A stretch of 64,000 bases of DNA from Roseiflexus sp. RS-1. GTDB taxonomy: Bacteria > Chloroflexota > Chloroflexia > Chloroflexales > Roseiflexaceae. A program made the position numbers and the translations under genes. Numbering within the stretch: position 1 is the stretch's first letter; each line of letters starts with the position of its first letter. A model generated the notes under the pieces. It made no database searches. It saw only the letters and a list, made by a program, of their open reading frames with translations, and was not told the origin of the DNA. Where the stretch lies: NCBI RefSeq assembly GCF_000016665.1, contig NC_009523.1, positions 4,959,501 to 5,023,500 of the forward strand, written 5' to 3'. Positions 8,179 to 16,852 of the stretch are shown piece after piece.

Positions 8179-9102
8179 CTATCGCGCGTGGTCACGTAAC
8201 TCCGCTCGAACCAGATCGGCGAGACCGCGTTCCTGCACATCTTCGAGCCGGTAGTACCTGCCCTTCAGGTGATGCGCCAGCTGGCGCGCCAGCCCGCGCT
8301 CGAAGATCGGATGCTCGGTATCGATCACGACCGCCGGTATCGACTGAGCTGCAATGAAATCGGCGAGCGCATAACTTTCCGCCTGCGGCGGCAGGTCGCC
8401 CATCGCTACATTCGCCTGCCCATCGGTCAGCAACACCAGCAGCGGCATCACTTCCGGGTCCTGACGGCGCGCACGCTCCAGCACTTCGTACCCCATCAAC
8501 AGACCGCGCGAGAGCGGCGTTTTGCCGCCGGTCGGCATCTGCTGCAACCGGCGCTGCGCCAGTTCGACGCTGTTGGTCAGCGGCAGCAGCAGCGTGGCAT
8601 AATCACGCTGGAACGAGACCAGACCGACCCGGTCGCGCCGCTGATAGGCATCGCGCAACAGTGACAGGACTGCCGCTTTGGTTGCGCGCATCCGCTCTTC
8701 CGCCGCCATGCTCCAGCTGGCATCGACCACGAAACAGACCGCGTTGCGCGTCTTCCGCACCCGCACCTTCTGGCGCAGGTCGCTCCGATGGACAATAATG
8801 CGTCGTTTGCGCTCCGCAGCGCTGCGCTCCTCCCGCCGACGACGTTGATGTGGCGCCGCCTGGCGCAGGGTTGCATCCAGCGCCAGGTCGGTAATGCGAT
8901 CCGCCGGACGACTGGTGATGTAGCGTCCCTGCTTGCGTGTTGTACGGGTGCGTGTACGCCTGCCGGGCGACCGGCGCTGCAATCGGTCGCGTGCGCCTTC
9001 GATCCTGTGCGGCTGGAACATCGGGTCGTTTGCGAATGTCTTGCCGCCCTGCCCCCTGTCACCGCCACCGGAAGCAGCGTCAGCATCGGTCGATGCAGGC
9101 AT
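8179..9102 (-). CDS. VWA half of a ChlD-type chelatase, reached by -1 frameshift
   Basis: A 307-residue frame with a linker rich in Arg and a von Willebrand A domain at about residues 120-300. The MIDAS motif is complete: DASWS (about 128-132), the Thr in GGKTPLS, and the Asp in LLTDGQAN. The frame stays open upstream of the first ATG (9102) for 24 more codons ([16 protein letters not shown]...) up to a run of nine A where the upstream AAA+ gene shifts frame. No Shine-Dalgarno precedes 9102, which favours translation as a fusion. The pair equals one ChlD/BchD subunit, which with ChlI drives ATP-dependent insertion of Mg or Co into a tetrapyrrole. Confidence 0.85.
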   Translation of the reverse strand: MPASTDADAASGGGDRGQGGKTFANDPMFQPHRIEGARDRLQRRSPGRRTRTRTTRKQGRYITSRPADRITDLALDATLRQAAPHQRRRREERSAAERKRRIIVHRSDLRQKVRVRKTRNAVCFVVDASWSMAAEERMRATKAAVLSLLRDAYQRRDRVGLVSFQRDYATLLLPLTNSVELAQRRLQQMPTGGKTPLSRGLLMGYEVLERARRQDPEVMPLLVLLTDGQANVAMGDLPPQAESYALADFIAAQSIPAVVIDTEHPIFERGLARQLAHHLKGRYYRLEDVQERGLADLVRAELRDHAR

Positions 9103-9161
9103 TGCAGGTGGTGCATCGCTCTCCTCGCCAGACCGACGCTCGCCATCCGGTTGACCGTTGT

Positions 9162-10253
9162 TCAGGCTGTCAACTTTTTTTTTACGTTCCCGGCGGATGG
9201 CGCTTCATCGCCCATCTCGCCCTTCACACGCTCCAGGATCTGCCCGACGCGCGCTTCGTCGAGTTTGACCTCGGTAAACGGTTGGCGGCGCATCCGGTGA
9301 GGCAGCGCCAGTTCCGCCGCCAATCGGATATCCTCGACCGTCAGACGGGTGCGCCCCGCCCAGGCAGCGTGCGTGCGTGCCGTTTCAAGGATCGCAAGAT
9401 CGGCGCGATGTCCATCGACGCCCAATTCGAGCGCCAGCGCCGCCACCGCCGCCATATCGCCGCGCGAGATTGTGACTGCCGGCAGCAGGGCGCGCGCCGC
9501 AATGATACGTTGCGCCAGCGCATCTTCTTCATGCTGCCACTGCGTCACAAAGGCGTCGGGGTCGCTCTCATACGCCAGACGACGCTCGATGACCTCCACC
9601 CGCCCGGCAATATCGGTCAGCCCGCTGATTTCGACCACCAACCCGAAACGGTCGAGCAGCTGCGGGCGCAATTCCCCCTCTTCGGGGTTCATGGTGCCAA
9701 CCAGAATGAAGCGCGCCGGATGCGAGACGCTGATGCCCTCGCGTTCGACCGTGTTGACCCCCATTGCAGCAGCATCGAGCAACACATCGACCAGGTGATC
9801 ATCGAGCAGATTCACTTCGTCCACATACAGCAGCCCGCGATTCGCCTGGGCGAGCAATCCTGGTTCAAAACGGCGCTGCCCTTCGGTCAACGCATGCTCA
9901 AGGTCGAGCGAACCGACCACGCGATCTTCCGATGCGGCGACCGGCAACTCAACCAGGCGCGTTGGACGTTCTTCAACCGGCAACTCCTCGCCACGGCGCA
10001 ATCGCGCACTACACGTCTCACACATCATTGCCGGGCGATCCGGCGGACAACTGTACGGGCAATCGGCAACGACGGTAATGTGCGGCAGGAGGCGGGCAAG
10101 CCCGCGCACTGCGGTCGATTTCGCAGTGCCCTTTTCACCACGGATCAGAACGCCGCCGATCCGCGGGTTGATCGCATTCAAGATGAGCGCGCGTTTGAGA
10201 CGTTCCTGACCGACCAGCGCGCTAAACGGGTAGATTGGACGTTCTGATGGCAT
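9162..10253 (-). CDS. AAA+ chelatase subunit (ChlI/BchI-like), zero-frame product
   Basis: A 363-residue AAA+ ATPase starting [20 protein letters not shown]. Walker A is GEKGTAKST (39-47), Walker [11 protein letters not shown] (141-150), and the sensor region [20 protein letters not shown] is at 187-206. A Cys-rich insert (CPYSCP, then CETC) at 65-81 is typical of the chelatase subgroup often labelled putative cobaltochelatase. The frame ends VKKKLTA right after the A-run, so the zero frame gives an I-like subunit. With the -1 frame the product would be about 691 residues, the normal ChlD size. Metal specificity (Mg for bacteriochlorophyll or Co for cobalamin) is open. Confidence 0.88.
   Translation of the reverse strand: MPSERPIYPFSALVGQERLKRALILNAINPRIGGVLIRGEKGTAKSTAVRGLARLLPHITVVADCPYSCPPDRPAMMCETCSARLRRGEELPVEERPTRLVELPVAASEDRVVGSLDLEHALTEGQRRFEPGLLAQANRGLLYVDEVNLLDDHLVDVLLDAAAMGVNTVEREGISVSHPARFILVGTMNPEEGELRPQLLDRFGLVVEISGLTDIAGRVEVIERRLAYESDPDAFVTQWQHEEDALAQRIIAARALLPAVTISRGDMAAVAALALELGVDGHRADLAILETARTHAAWAGRTRLTVEDIRLAAELALPHRMRRQPFTEVKLDEARVGQILERVKGEMGDEAPSAGNVKKKLTA
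9175..9183 (-). other. A9 slippery site for -1 frameshifting or transcript slippage
   Basis: On the minus strand nine A stand between AACGT and GTTGAC. In the zero frame they read GTA AAA AAA AAG then TTG ACA GCC TGA. One base back they read AAA AAA AAA GTT GAC and continue open into the VWA domain. GTTGAC right after the run pairs with GTCAAC 13 nt further on, a possible stimulating hairpin (9174-9150). Runs of nine A are known slippage sites, as in dnaX of Thermus. Confidence 0.75.
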
Positions 10254-10473
10254 TCGATATGCGTATCGCTTGCGCAACACAATGCGCTTGCGGTCGTTAT
10301 CGACCGAAGCGCGGTGCTTGCGTTTGTTCTTCTAACGAGCGCACGACCAGTGGCGAGTGACGATCTGTTCGTGTACCGGACGCGGTCATTGTCGCACAAA
10401 CAACCGTAAAAGTCAAACCGTGCCAAACCATCTTTTCACCCTTCTCTTGCGCGCGATGCACCGCGCATGATTG

Positions 10474-10482
10474 TGGTATAAT
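10474..10482 (+). promoter_or_regulatory. Extended -10 promoter of the 10.5-16.5 kb operon
   Basis: TGGTATAAT, an extended -10 element, lies about 80 bp before the first gene of the operon. No good -35 hexamer at 16-18 bp is seen. The divergent chelatase gene starts at 10253, so this gap of about 300 bp should hold promoters for both directions. Nothing else was recognised in it. Confidence 0.5.
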
Positions 10483-10560
10483 GCTCATTCAGCGCAGCAT
10501 CGGCGCTTACGTCGGGCTGCGCATTGCGTGTTTCGATCTCAAACAGTCAGGATCGACGGC

Positions 10561-10719
10561 ATGATGGATGGAAAGAACATCATCTACGGGGAAACCGCGA
10601 TGGACAAACTGGCGCAGCAGGTGCGCGCCACCGGGCAACCGCAAGACCTGCAAAGCCTGACGGAACGTTATCTTGAGATTCTGCGCGAGCTGGTGCTCGC
10701 AGGAGAACAACAGGCATGA
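10561..10719 (+). CDS. Short protein of 52 residues, first gene of operon
   Basis: A frame starting MMDGKNIIYGETAMDKLAQQ with AGGA 8 nt upstream; an alternative ATG lies 13 codons on at 10600. It is mostly helical (SLTERYLEILRELVLAGEQQ). Its stop overlaps the start of the next gene by ATGA, which implies translational coupling. I do not recognise the family. The overlap and good initiation site make it a likely real gene. Confidence 0.6.
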   Translation: MMDGKNIIYGETAMDKLAQQVRATGQPQDLQSLTERYLEILRELVLAGEQQA

Positions 10720-12581
10720 TCGAGCGTCCGACGTTTACCGGCAACGAAGAGCAGCGATCGCTGGCAGAAGAGATCTTTCACCTGATGACGGCGCAGGGGC
10801 GGCTGTTCGCGCTCGATACGCCTATTCATCAGACGTTGCGCAACCTGGCGGATTTTTATGCCCGACAGCGGCAGATCGACCCTGAGGAAGCAGCACGCCT
10901 GATCGACGAGGCGCTGCGCGTGAACAGTCAGGTGTTCACGCGCCAGGAAAACAACGGCGATGTCATTTTCATAACGTCACGGCGCGGACGATACGTTCCA
11001 CCGCAGGTCGATACCGTTCATACGTTCAAGCAACGTCTGCACGAGCCTGAGAATCCGCTTCCTGTGGACGATATCAGCGTCGTGGTGACGACGACGCGCC
11101 CTGCGCTGACGACGGTCGAGCCGGTGTTCATCTCTGAGTACTGGCAGCAACAGGCCGGGTTGATCCCGGTGACCGTCGAGGCGCCCGTCGAAACTCCGGC
11201 GACCGCCGTCGATGAGACGCCGCCGGTGGAAGAACCGGTCGCATCGGGGCCCGTCGCCGGGGAAGAGCAGGTCACCGCTCCGCCGGTTGTTCCGCCAACC
11301 GGGCCTGCCCAGGTCAATACGGTGATCGTCCTGCCCAATGGTCTGCAGATCGATCTGCGCCGTCCGGTCGAAGAGTTGATGGCACAACACGGTCAGACGC
11401 TTATGTCGCAATTGCGCGCAGCAATCGAGAATGATCCGCTCCGCCGACTGGTGCTGTTCGGCAATCAGGCCTTCCCCGAAGCGGCGCTGGTGAGTTTCGG
11501 CAAAAATGACCTGCGGCGGATCAGCGACTATATCAAGGAGGTGGGTGAGCCGCTCCTCGATACGCAGATCATTGCCGACATCTTCTACCACAATCCGCGC
11601 CAGAGCGATTACGAAATCTTCCGCTTCGCGCTCAACTATCGGTTGAGCCGCGAAAAGGATTTCGAGTTCGTCGGTGTGGAAGGCGCGCGCCTCTGGTCGG
11701 TGCGGAACCTGCCGGCTATCGGCACCAGGCGCGTCAAGGCGAGCGAGATGGGGCAACTCGCCGGGTATATCGAAGAAGGGTTCGACGATAGCCTGGCGGA
11801 ACAGAGCGTCGAGGCGATCCGCAAGACCGGGCAGGTCAACCACGTCTTGACATTCTTTGAGTGGGAGTACGGCATCCTGCCGCTGACCCGCGCGCTGTCG
11901 GCGCTTCTGCCGCAACCGCTGCTCGCCGATCAACGCAGCGCCGTGTTGCGCTTCGAGCTGCCGCAGCACTATGTGAGTGCGCTGGTCGAACTGCGCTATC
12001 CGACAGGGAACCGCGGCGGGTGGTTGCAGGGGCTTGAGACACTGTTCCACGATTACCTGGTTCCCGGCGCGCTGATCACGCTGATGCGCACCGATGATCC
12101 ACGCACGTTCGCCATTACCTACGAAGAACAGGCGGAAACGCAGGATCGCCTGCTGGTGCTCGACGAAACCAAGAAGACGCCGAAATTCACCTTCGCCAAT
12201 ATCTCGTTCGCCTGCGTCGTCGATACCGATATGCTGGTGAACCAGCAGCAGTACGGGCGTCTGCGCAATCTCAAAGCCTTCCCGATGAATGAACGACGCA
12301 AAGCCGACCTGATGCTCGAACATGTCTTCGAGGTGATCGGCACGCCGGTCGGCACGCGCACCGAGCCACAGTATGCAGCGCCCTTCGATGCCCTGTTCGT
12401 CGCAATGAATGTCTTGCGCCCGGTGTCGCGCGAGTATCTGACCCACCTCCTGACCGACGGCGACAACTTCACTCCCGATGAGGGTCGTCCGGGATGGTGG
12501 CGCTACACGCCGCCGCCGTCGCTGGCGAAGGAAGACGAGGACGACAAGACGGACGAAGAAGATTTCGACGACGAGGAGTGA
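10716..12581 (+). CDS. 621-residue protein of unknown function
   Basis: A cytoplasmic protein with three parts. An N-terminal helical region (about 1-150) begins MIERPTFTGNEEQRSLAEEI. A Pro/Val/Thr-rich linker follows (about 150-210, APVETPATAVDETPPVEEP). A C-terminal part of about 390 residues contains a segment (DIFYHNPRQSDYEIFRFALN) that could be a winged helix, and the tail is very acidic (KEDEDDKTDEEDFDDEE). No signal peptide, membrane segment or catalytic motif was found. It is coupled to the short gene before it and followed after 12 bp by a HEAT-repeat gene. It looks lineage-specific; I assign no function. Confidence 0.7.
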   Translation: MIERPTFTGNEEQRSLAEEIFHLMTAQGRLFALDTPIHQTLRNLADFYARQRQIDPEEAARLIDEALRVNSQVFTRQENNGDVIFITSRRGRYVPPQVDTVHTFKQRLHEPENPLPVDDISVVVTTTRPALTTVEPVFISEYWQQQAGLIPVTVEAPVETPATAVDETPPVEEPVASGPVAGEEQVTAPPVVPPTGPAQVNTVIVLPNGLQIDLRRPVEELMAQHGQTLMSQLRAAIENDPLRRLVLFGNQAFPEAALVSFGKNDLRRISDYIKEVGEPLLDTQIIADIFYHNPRQSDYEIFRFALNYRLSREKDFEFVGVEGARLWSVRNLPAIGTRRVKASEMGQLAGYIEEGFDDSLAEQSVEAIRKTGQVNHVLTFFEWEYGILPLTRALSALLPQPLLADQRSAVLRFELPQHYVSALVELRYPTGNRGGWLQGLETLFHDYLVPGALITLMRTDDPRTFAITYEEQAETQDRLLVLDETKKTPKFTFANISFACVVDTDMLVNQQQYGRLRNLKAFPMNERRKADLMLEHVFEVIGTPVGTRTEPQYAAPFDALFVAMNVLRPVSREYLTHLLTDGDNFTPDEGRPGWWRYTPPPSLAKEDEDDKTDEEDFDDEE

Positions 12582-12593
12582 GAGACGATAACG

Positions 12594-13523
12594 ATGGATC
12601 TTGCTGCTCACCTGCGCGCCCTTGCGTCGCGCGAGCATCTTTCGATGCGTGAATTGCGCCCGCTCTCCGGGCTTGGTCCTGACGCCTACGATGCGCTGTG
12701 GGAAACATGGCAGCGCATCCCCGTCAGGCGGCGCACCGAAATCGCACATGCGATGGTCGAACTCGCCGAAGACAATATCGACCTCGATTTCACGATGATG
12801 TTTCGGTGGCTGCTTGATGATGCCGACCCGGAGGTTCGCGCCAGCGCCGTGGAAGGATTGTGGGAGTGTACGGACGTGCCGGTCATGCGGCGGTTGCTGG
12901 CGCTCCTGTGCGATCCCGCCGATCAGGTGCGCGCCGCCGCTGCTATGGCGCTCGGTCGCTTCGCCTATATGGCGGAGATCGATGAACTCGATGAGGAATA
13001 CGGGCGACAGGTGCACGATGCGTTGCTGACGCTCATTCACGATGCGTCGCAACCGACGGAAGTGCGCCGTCGCGCTATCGAGAGCGCTGGCTATTTTGCC
13101 GCCAGCAACGATGTGCAGCGACAGATCGAACTGGCATATGCCAGTAGTGATCAGTTGATGCGCGAAAGTGCGCTGGTTGCCATGGGGCGCTCGATGTTGC
13201 CGCGCTGGCTGCCCATCGTCAGCCGTGAACTTGAGAGTCCGTCCCCGGCGCTTCGCTACGAAGCGGCGCGCGCAGCCGGCGAAATGGCGGATATCGCGCG
13301 CTCGCTGGTGGCGCGCGTTGTGCGCCTGTGCAGCGATGCGGATACTGAAGTGGCGCTGGCAGCGATCTGGGCGCTCGGCCAGATCGGCGGCGAAACGGCG
13401 CGGCGCACCCTGCAACATATCAGCGGCAGCGAAGACGAAGCGCGCAGTCAGGCAGCCGCCGAGGCGCTCGACGAATTGACGCTCGAAGAGGGCTTCTTCG
13501 AGAGCGAATGGCGGAACAACTAG
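12594..13523 (+). CDS. HEAT-repeat protein
   Basis: A 309-residue all-helical protein. From about residue 75 on, repeats of 30-35 residues have the HEAT pattern (DPEVRASAVEGLWE, DQVRAAAAMALGRFA, PTEVRRRAIESAGYFA, DTEVALAAIWALGQIG, EDEARSQAAAEALDEL). Such scaffolds bind proteins or, in some cases, nucleic acids or phycobilin-like ligands. No catalytic motif. Its position next to the 621-residue protein suggests that the two work together. Confidence 0.8.
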   Translation: MDLAAHLRALASREHLSMRELRPLSGLGPDAYDALWETWQRIPVRRRTEIAHAMVELAEDNIDLDFTMMFRWLLDDADPEVRASAVEGLWECTDVPVMRRLLALLCDPADQVRAAAAMALGRFAYMAEIDELDEEYGRQVHDALLTLIHDASQPTEVRRRAIESAGYFAASNDVQRQIELAYASSDQLMRESALVAMGRSMLPRWLPIVSRELESPSPALRYEAARAAGEMADIARSLVARVVRLCSDADTEVALAAIWALGQIGGETARRTLQHISGSEDEARSQAAAEALDELTLEEGFFESEWRNN

Positions 13524-13529
13524 AACCAG

Positions 13530-14321
13530 ATGAACACCCGTCCAACCGATCTTGTGAACCGCGTCGATCTGGCACGCTATACGCGGGTGTATCTCTCGCC
13601 GCACCTCGATGATGCGGCGCTCTCGTGCGGCGGAACGATTGCTGCGTCGCCAGACCGGGCGCTGGTCATCACGCTGTGCACAGCGCCCCCCTCTGAAACA
13701 AACTTCAATGCGGTAGCGGTCGAGTTTCACGCTGAGTGGGGGCTGGCGCCTGATGAGGTGCTGCGCGTTCGGCGGGCGGAGGATGCTGAAGCAATGACCA
13801 TCCTCGGCGTCGATTATGTCTATGCCGACTGGCTCGACGCTATCTACCGCATGCCCGAGGCGTACCACAGTCGCGCCACCCTCTATCGCCATCCGCTGTC
13901 CGACGACCCGTTGCTGCCGCAGGTGCGCGACCTGCTTGCCCTGCTGATCGCGCACGCACCGCAGGCGACGATCTACGTGCCACTTGGCGTCGGTCATCAC
14001 GTCGACCACCTGGCGGTCTTCGAGAGCGCGGTCGCCTTTCCGCCTGATCGCCTTGCGTTCTACGAAGATATCAACTATGCCCTGTTGCCTGGGGCTGTTG
14101 AACAGCGGTTGGCGGAGATCGGACCGACCCTTGTCGCCGAATATCTGGCGTTTGGTGCATCCTCATTCCAGAAGAAAATTGCGGCAATCGCCGCCTATCG
14201 CAGCCAGATGGAGGCGCTGTTCGGAGGAACTGTGGCAATGGAAGCGGCAATCGCTGCATACCACGCGATGCTGGCGCAGGAACGCGATGGGTATGCTGAA
14301 CGCATATGGCGGATTGCGTGA
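13530..14321 (+). CDS. PIG-L family zinc deacetylase
   Basis: A 263-residue protein of the LmbE/PIG-L fold. The zinc and catalytic motif SPHLDDAALS is at about residues 25-34 (PHxDD) and the third ligand region GVGHHVDHLAVF at about 153-164 (HxxH). Family members remove acetyl groups from N-acetylglucosamine-type sugars in glycolipids, mycothiol or bacillithiol precursors. The substrate here is unknown. The next gene, a FemAB-like transferase, overlaps its end if the upstream start is used, so both may act on cell-envelope glycoconjugates. Confidence 0.85.
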   Translation: MNTRPTDLVNRVDLARYTRVYLSPHLDDAALSCGGTIAASPDRALVITLCTAPPSETNFNAVAVEFHAEWGLAPDEVLRVRRAEDAEAMTILGVDYVYADWLDAIYRMPEAYHSRATLYRHPLSDDPLLPQVRDLLALLIAHAPQATIYVPLGVGHHVDHLAVFESAVAFPPDRLAFYEDINYALLPGAVEQRLAEIGPTLVAEYLAFGASSFQKKIAAIAAYRSQMEALFGGTVAMEAAIAAYHAMLAQERDGYAERIWRIA

Positions 14322-14359
14322 TCGAGCGACATCCAGAACGCGTATCCCTAACCGTTGCG

Positions 14360-15406
14360 ATGACGGTTGTCACTCCTGATCCGGCAGCCTGGGATGCTTT
14401 CGTGGCGGCGCATCCCGACGGTCATCTGCTGCAATCGTCGCGGTGGGGAGCGCTCAAGGGACGGTTTGGCTGGAAACCGCACCTGCGCGCAGTCGTTGCT
14501 GGCGAAACTATTCAGGCTGGCGCGCTGGCGCTGGAAAAACAGCGACTCGCGTTGAGCGCATTGTACGTCCCGCGCGGTCCGCTCTTCAGCGGCGACCCGT
14601 CCATCGATGCGCTGCTGCTCGACGATATGATCCGGTTGGGACGGCGTCGCCGCGCGGTCTTCGTGCGCATCGAGCCAAACATCACAGAAGACGACCCGCG
14701 CGCCGCTACACTGCATTCCTTCCTGCTAGACCGCGCGCTGCAACCGACGCCTCCCATTCAACCGCGCAGCACCATCCATCTCGACCTGACGCCGGAACCT
14801 GAACGTCTCCTGGCGGGAATGAGCAAAGGGCATCGCGCTGACATCAAACGCGCACTGCGCGAAGGGGTCGAGGTGCGCGAAGGCGGCACACCCGCCGATC
14901 TCGATGCGTTCTATGCCATCATGCAGGCAACGAGCGCACGCGCCGGGTTTGCCATTCACTCGCCCGCCTACTATGCGGCTGTCCTGGAACTCTTTGGCGA
15001 TGCAGTGCGTTTATGGCTGGCGGAATATCGCGGTGCACCGGTGGCGACTGCGATGACGGCGGTATGGGGCGCGATGGCGATCTACCTGTACAGCGGTTCA
15101 ACGACCGACGGGTTACAATGCGGCGCCCAGCATGCCATTCAGTGGCGCGCGATCCAGTGGGCGCGCGCGCGCGGCGCCGCACGGTACGACTTCTGGGGCA
15201 TCCCCGACGCTATCGGGCAGGCTGCTGGAACTGCCGATCCAGCCGCGCGCGCGCGCCTCGACGCAGCAGCGCAGCACGACCCATTGTACGGCGTCTATCG
15301 CTTCAAAAAGGGATTTGGCGGCATCACAACCCGCTATCTGCCAGCATACGATCAGGTGGGCATGCCGCTGCTGTACGCACTCTGGCGACGGCATGCCATA
15401 GGGTAA
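14360..15406 (+). CDS. FemAB/FemX-like aminoacyl transferase (GNAT fold)
   Basis: A 348-residue protein from ATG 14360 (an in-frame ATG at 14306 would overlap the deacetylase gene by 16 bp). It has the two-GNAT-domain pattern of FemABX proteins: HPDGHLLQSSRWGALKGRFG at the N-terminus, MSKGHRADIKRALREGVEV in the middle (the conserved K--R--I--A motif), and GVYRFKKGFGG near the C-terminus. These enzymes transfer amino acids from aminoacyl-tRNA to lipid II or other acceptors. In a lineage with ornithine or glycine in its peptidoglycan a bridge-forming role is possible, but this is inference. Confidence 0.85.
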   Translation: MTVVTPDPAAWDAFVAAHPDGHLLQSSRWGALKGRFGWKPHLRAVVAGETIQAGALALEKQRLALSALYVPRGPLFSGDPSIDALLLDDMIRLGRRRRAVFVRIEPNITEDDPRAATLHSFLLDRALQPTPPIQPRSTIHLDLTPEPERLLAGMSKGHRADIKRALREGVEVREGGTPADLDAFYAIMQATSARAGFAIHSPAYYAAVLELFGDAVRLWLAEYRGAPVATAMTAVWGAMAIYLYSGSTTDGLQCGAQHAIQWRAIQWARARGAARYDFWGIPDAIGQAAGTADPAARARLDAAAQHDPLYGVYRFKKGFGGITTRYLPAYDQVGMPLLYALWRRHAIG

Positions 15407-15411
15407 GGACG

Positions 15412-15681
15412 ATGGAACCGGACGAGAACCTGACACTCGATGAGGCGCGCCGCCTGATTGCCTACCTGCAATCCGAACTGGAACGACAGCGCGCCCTGAA
15501 CGCTGAGATGCGTCGCGCCGTCGCCGATATGGCGCGTGCGTTCCAGGAATCGCTGGCACGCTCGCACCAGGCGGCGATGGATGGCGACCTGGAACGGGTA
15601 CGGCAGATCGTCATCGAAAACCGGCGCGTATGGCAGGACTGGTTACGTCAGATCATCGAAGCGGCGGGGAGGAAGCAATGA
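15412..15681 (+). CDS. Small coiled-coil protein
   Basis: An 89-residue protein (MEPDENLTLDEARRLIAYLQ...) predicted almost entirely helical with heptad character at about residues 10-50 (LQSELERQRALNAEMRRAVA). It begins 5 bp after the FemAB-like gene and its stop overlaps the ATG of the HAD gene (ATGA). No family is recognised. Its place within a tightly coupled operon supports it as real. Confidence 0.65.
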   Translation: MEPDENLTLDEARRLIAYLQSELERQRALNAEMRRAVADMARAFQESLARSHQAAMDGDLERVRQIVIENRRVWQDWLRQIIEAAGRKQ

Positions 15682-16454
15682 TACGGGCAGTCATTTTCGA
15701 TATGGGTGGAACACTGCTGCAATACCCGCGCCCTGGAAACGGCGCCTGGCGCGAGTTCGAGGAACGCGGCATTCGCGGACTGTACCGCTACCTGGTAGCG
15801 CAGGGACATCCAATCGCCGACGGAGAAGAAGCGTTCGTGGCGCGTATGTTCGAGCGCCTGGCGCAGGGATGGGAACAGGCGACCGGCGGACATATCAACC
15901 TGCGCGCGGTTGACTGGATTGCGGCCGGAGCGGCCGATCACGACCTGGATCTTCCGGAGAGCACACTGATCGAGGCAGTCCACCACTATGCCCGCCCCTT
16001 ACGCGATGGCGTCTCCGCTATGCCCGGGGCGGCAATGGCGCTGGCGGAGTTGCGCGCGCGCGGCATTCATACCGGTCTGATCTCCAACACCATCTGGCCC
16101 GGCGACCTGCACCGCGAAGACCTGATGGCGCTGGGGCTGTGGTCATCCATCGAGTACGCCGTTTTTTCGGGCGACCTGGGCATCTGGAAGCCCCGCCCCC
16201 AGATTTTCCTCCATGTCCTCGAACATTTCGGCGTCAGTCCGGCAGAAGCCATCTTCGTCGGCGATAGCCCCAAAGAAGACATTCGCGGCGCACAACAGGC
16301 AGGTATGCGCGCCTTCTGGGTGCGCAGTCCCGAATTTCCGCTCCCGCCAGACATTCATCCTGATGCCATTATCGAAAACCCCGGCGAAATCGTGCCGCTA
16401 CTCGAAGCCTCTGGTCAACTTCCGCCGCGCTCGAGCGTTTCTCGTAAAGGTTGA
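15678..16454 (+). CDS. HAD-superfamily hydrolase
   Basis: A 258-residue protein starting MIRAVIFDMGGTLLQYPRP. Motif I is FDMGGT, where the usual second Asp is Gly, as in some HDHD3/REG-2-like members. Motif II is ISNTIWPG, motif III the Lys in IWKPRPQIF, and motif IV FVGDSPKEDIRGAQQAGM. The cap is of type I (helical). It probably hydrolyses a phosphate ester. The changed motif I Asp, which normally acts as acid/base, could lower or alter activity. It is the last gene of the 10.5-16.5 kb operon. Confidence 0.85.
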   Translation: MIRAVIFDMGGTLLQYPRPGNGAWREFEERGIRGLYRYLVAQGHPIADGEEAFVARMFERLAQGWEQATGGHINLRAVDWIAAGAADHDLDLPESTLIEAVHHYARPLRDGVSAMPGAAMALAELRARGIHTGLISNTIWPGDLHREDLMALGLWSSIEYAVFSGDLGIWKPRPQIFLHVLEHFGVSPAEAIFVGDSPKEDIRGAQQAGMRAFWVRSPEFPLPPDIHPDAIIENPGEIVPLLEASGQLPPRSSVSRKG

Positions 16455-16816
16455 TTCGATGCCAGACGCACCGGAAGCCACAGTTGACAAAAAAGCTGCG
16501 GGCGTCAGCGATGGTGATGCTGGACAACGAGACGCTCACAACCTCGTCCAGTTCCTCGACGCTGCGCGCTCCGGCTTTGCGCCAGCCACGCTTCAACCTG
16601 GCGAAAGCCGGTTCAATCGGCGGGAAGGCCGGCGAATAGCCTGGCAGAAAACGGAGCGTGCAGACGCAGGCCCGTGATCGGTTGCTCCACCCGCTTGCTG
16701 TGATGAGCGCTCAGGTTGTCTATGATCACGATATGACCAGGGCGCAGGATCGGCGCCAGGACGTGCTCGCCAGTCAACGCCGGGCTGGTTTCCCATTGGA
16801 AAGAATGGCTGCGCAC
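16455..16816 (-). pseudogene. IS630-family transposase remnant
   Basis: The minus strand encodes HVLAPILRPGHIVIIDNLSA, the DNLSAH block of IS630 DDE transposases, then in another frame FLPGYSPAFPPIEPAFARLK and RGWRKAGARSVEELDEVV. One frameshift near 16642 breaks the gene, and the N-terminal 150 or so residues including the first catalytic Asp are missing. No inverted repeats were found. It fills the gap between the HAD gene and the convergent carboxypeptidase gene. Confidence 0.75.
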
Positions 16817-16852
16817 ATTTGTGGTTGATGAATTCAGATTATTCTCGTGAAC

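Noticed and set aside
10977-14009. Very long minus-strand open frame (1010 codons)
   Set aside because: It lies antisense to three well-supported plus-strand genes; its His/Arg-rich composition is typical of an antisense shadow in high-GC DNA.
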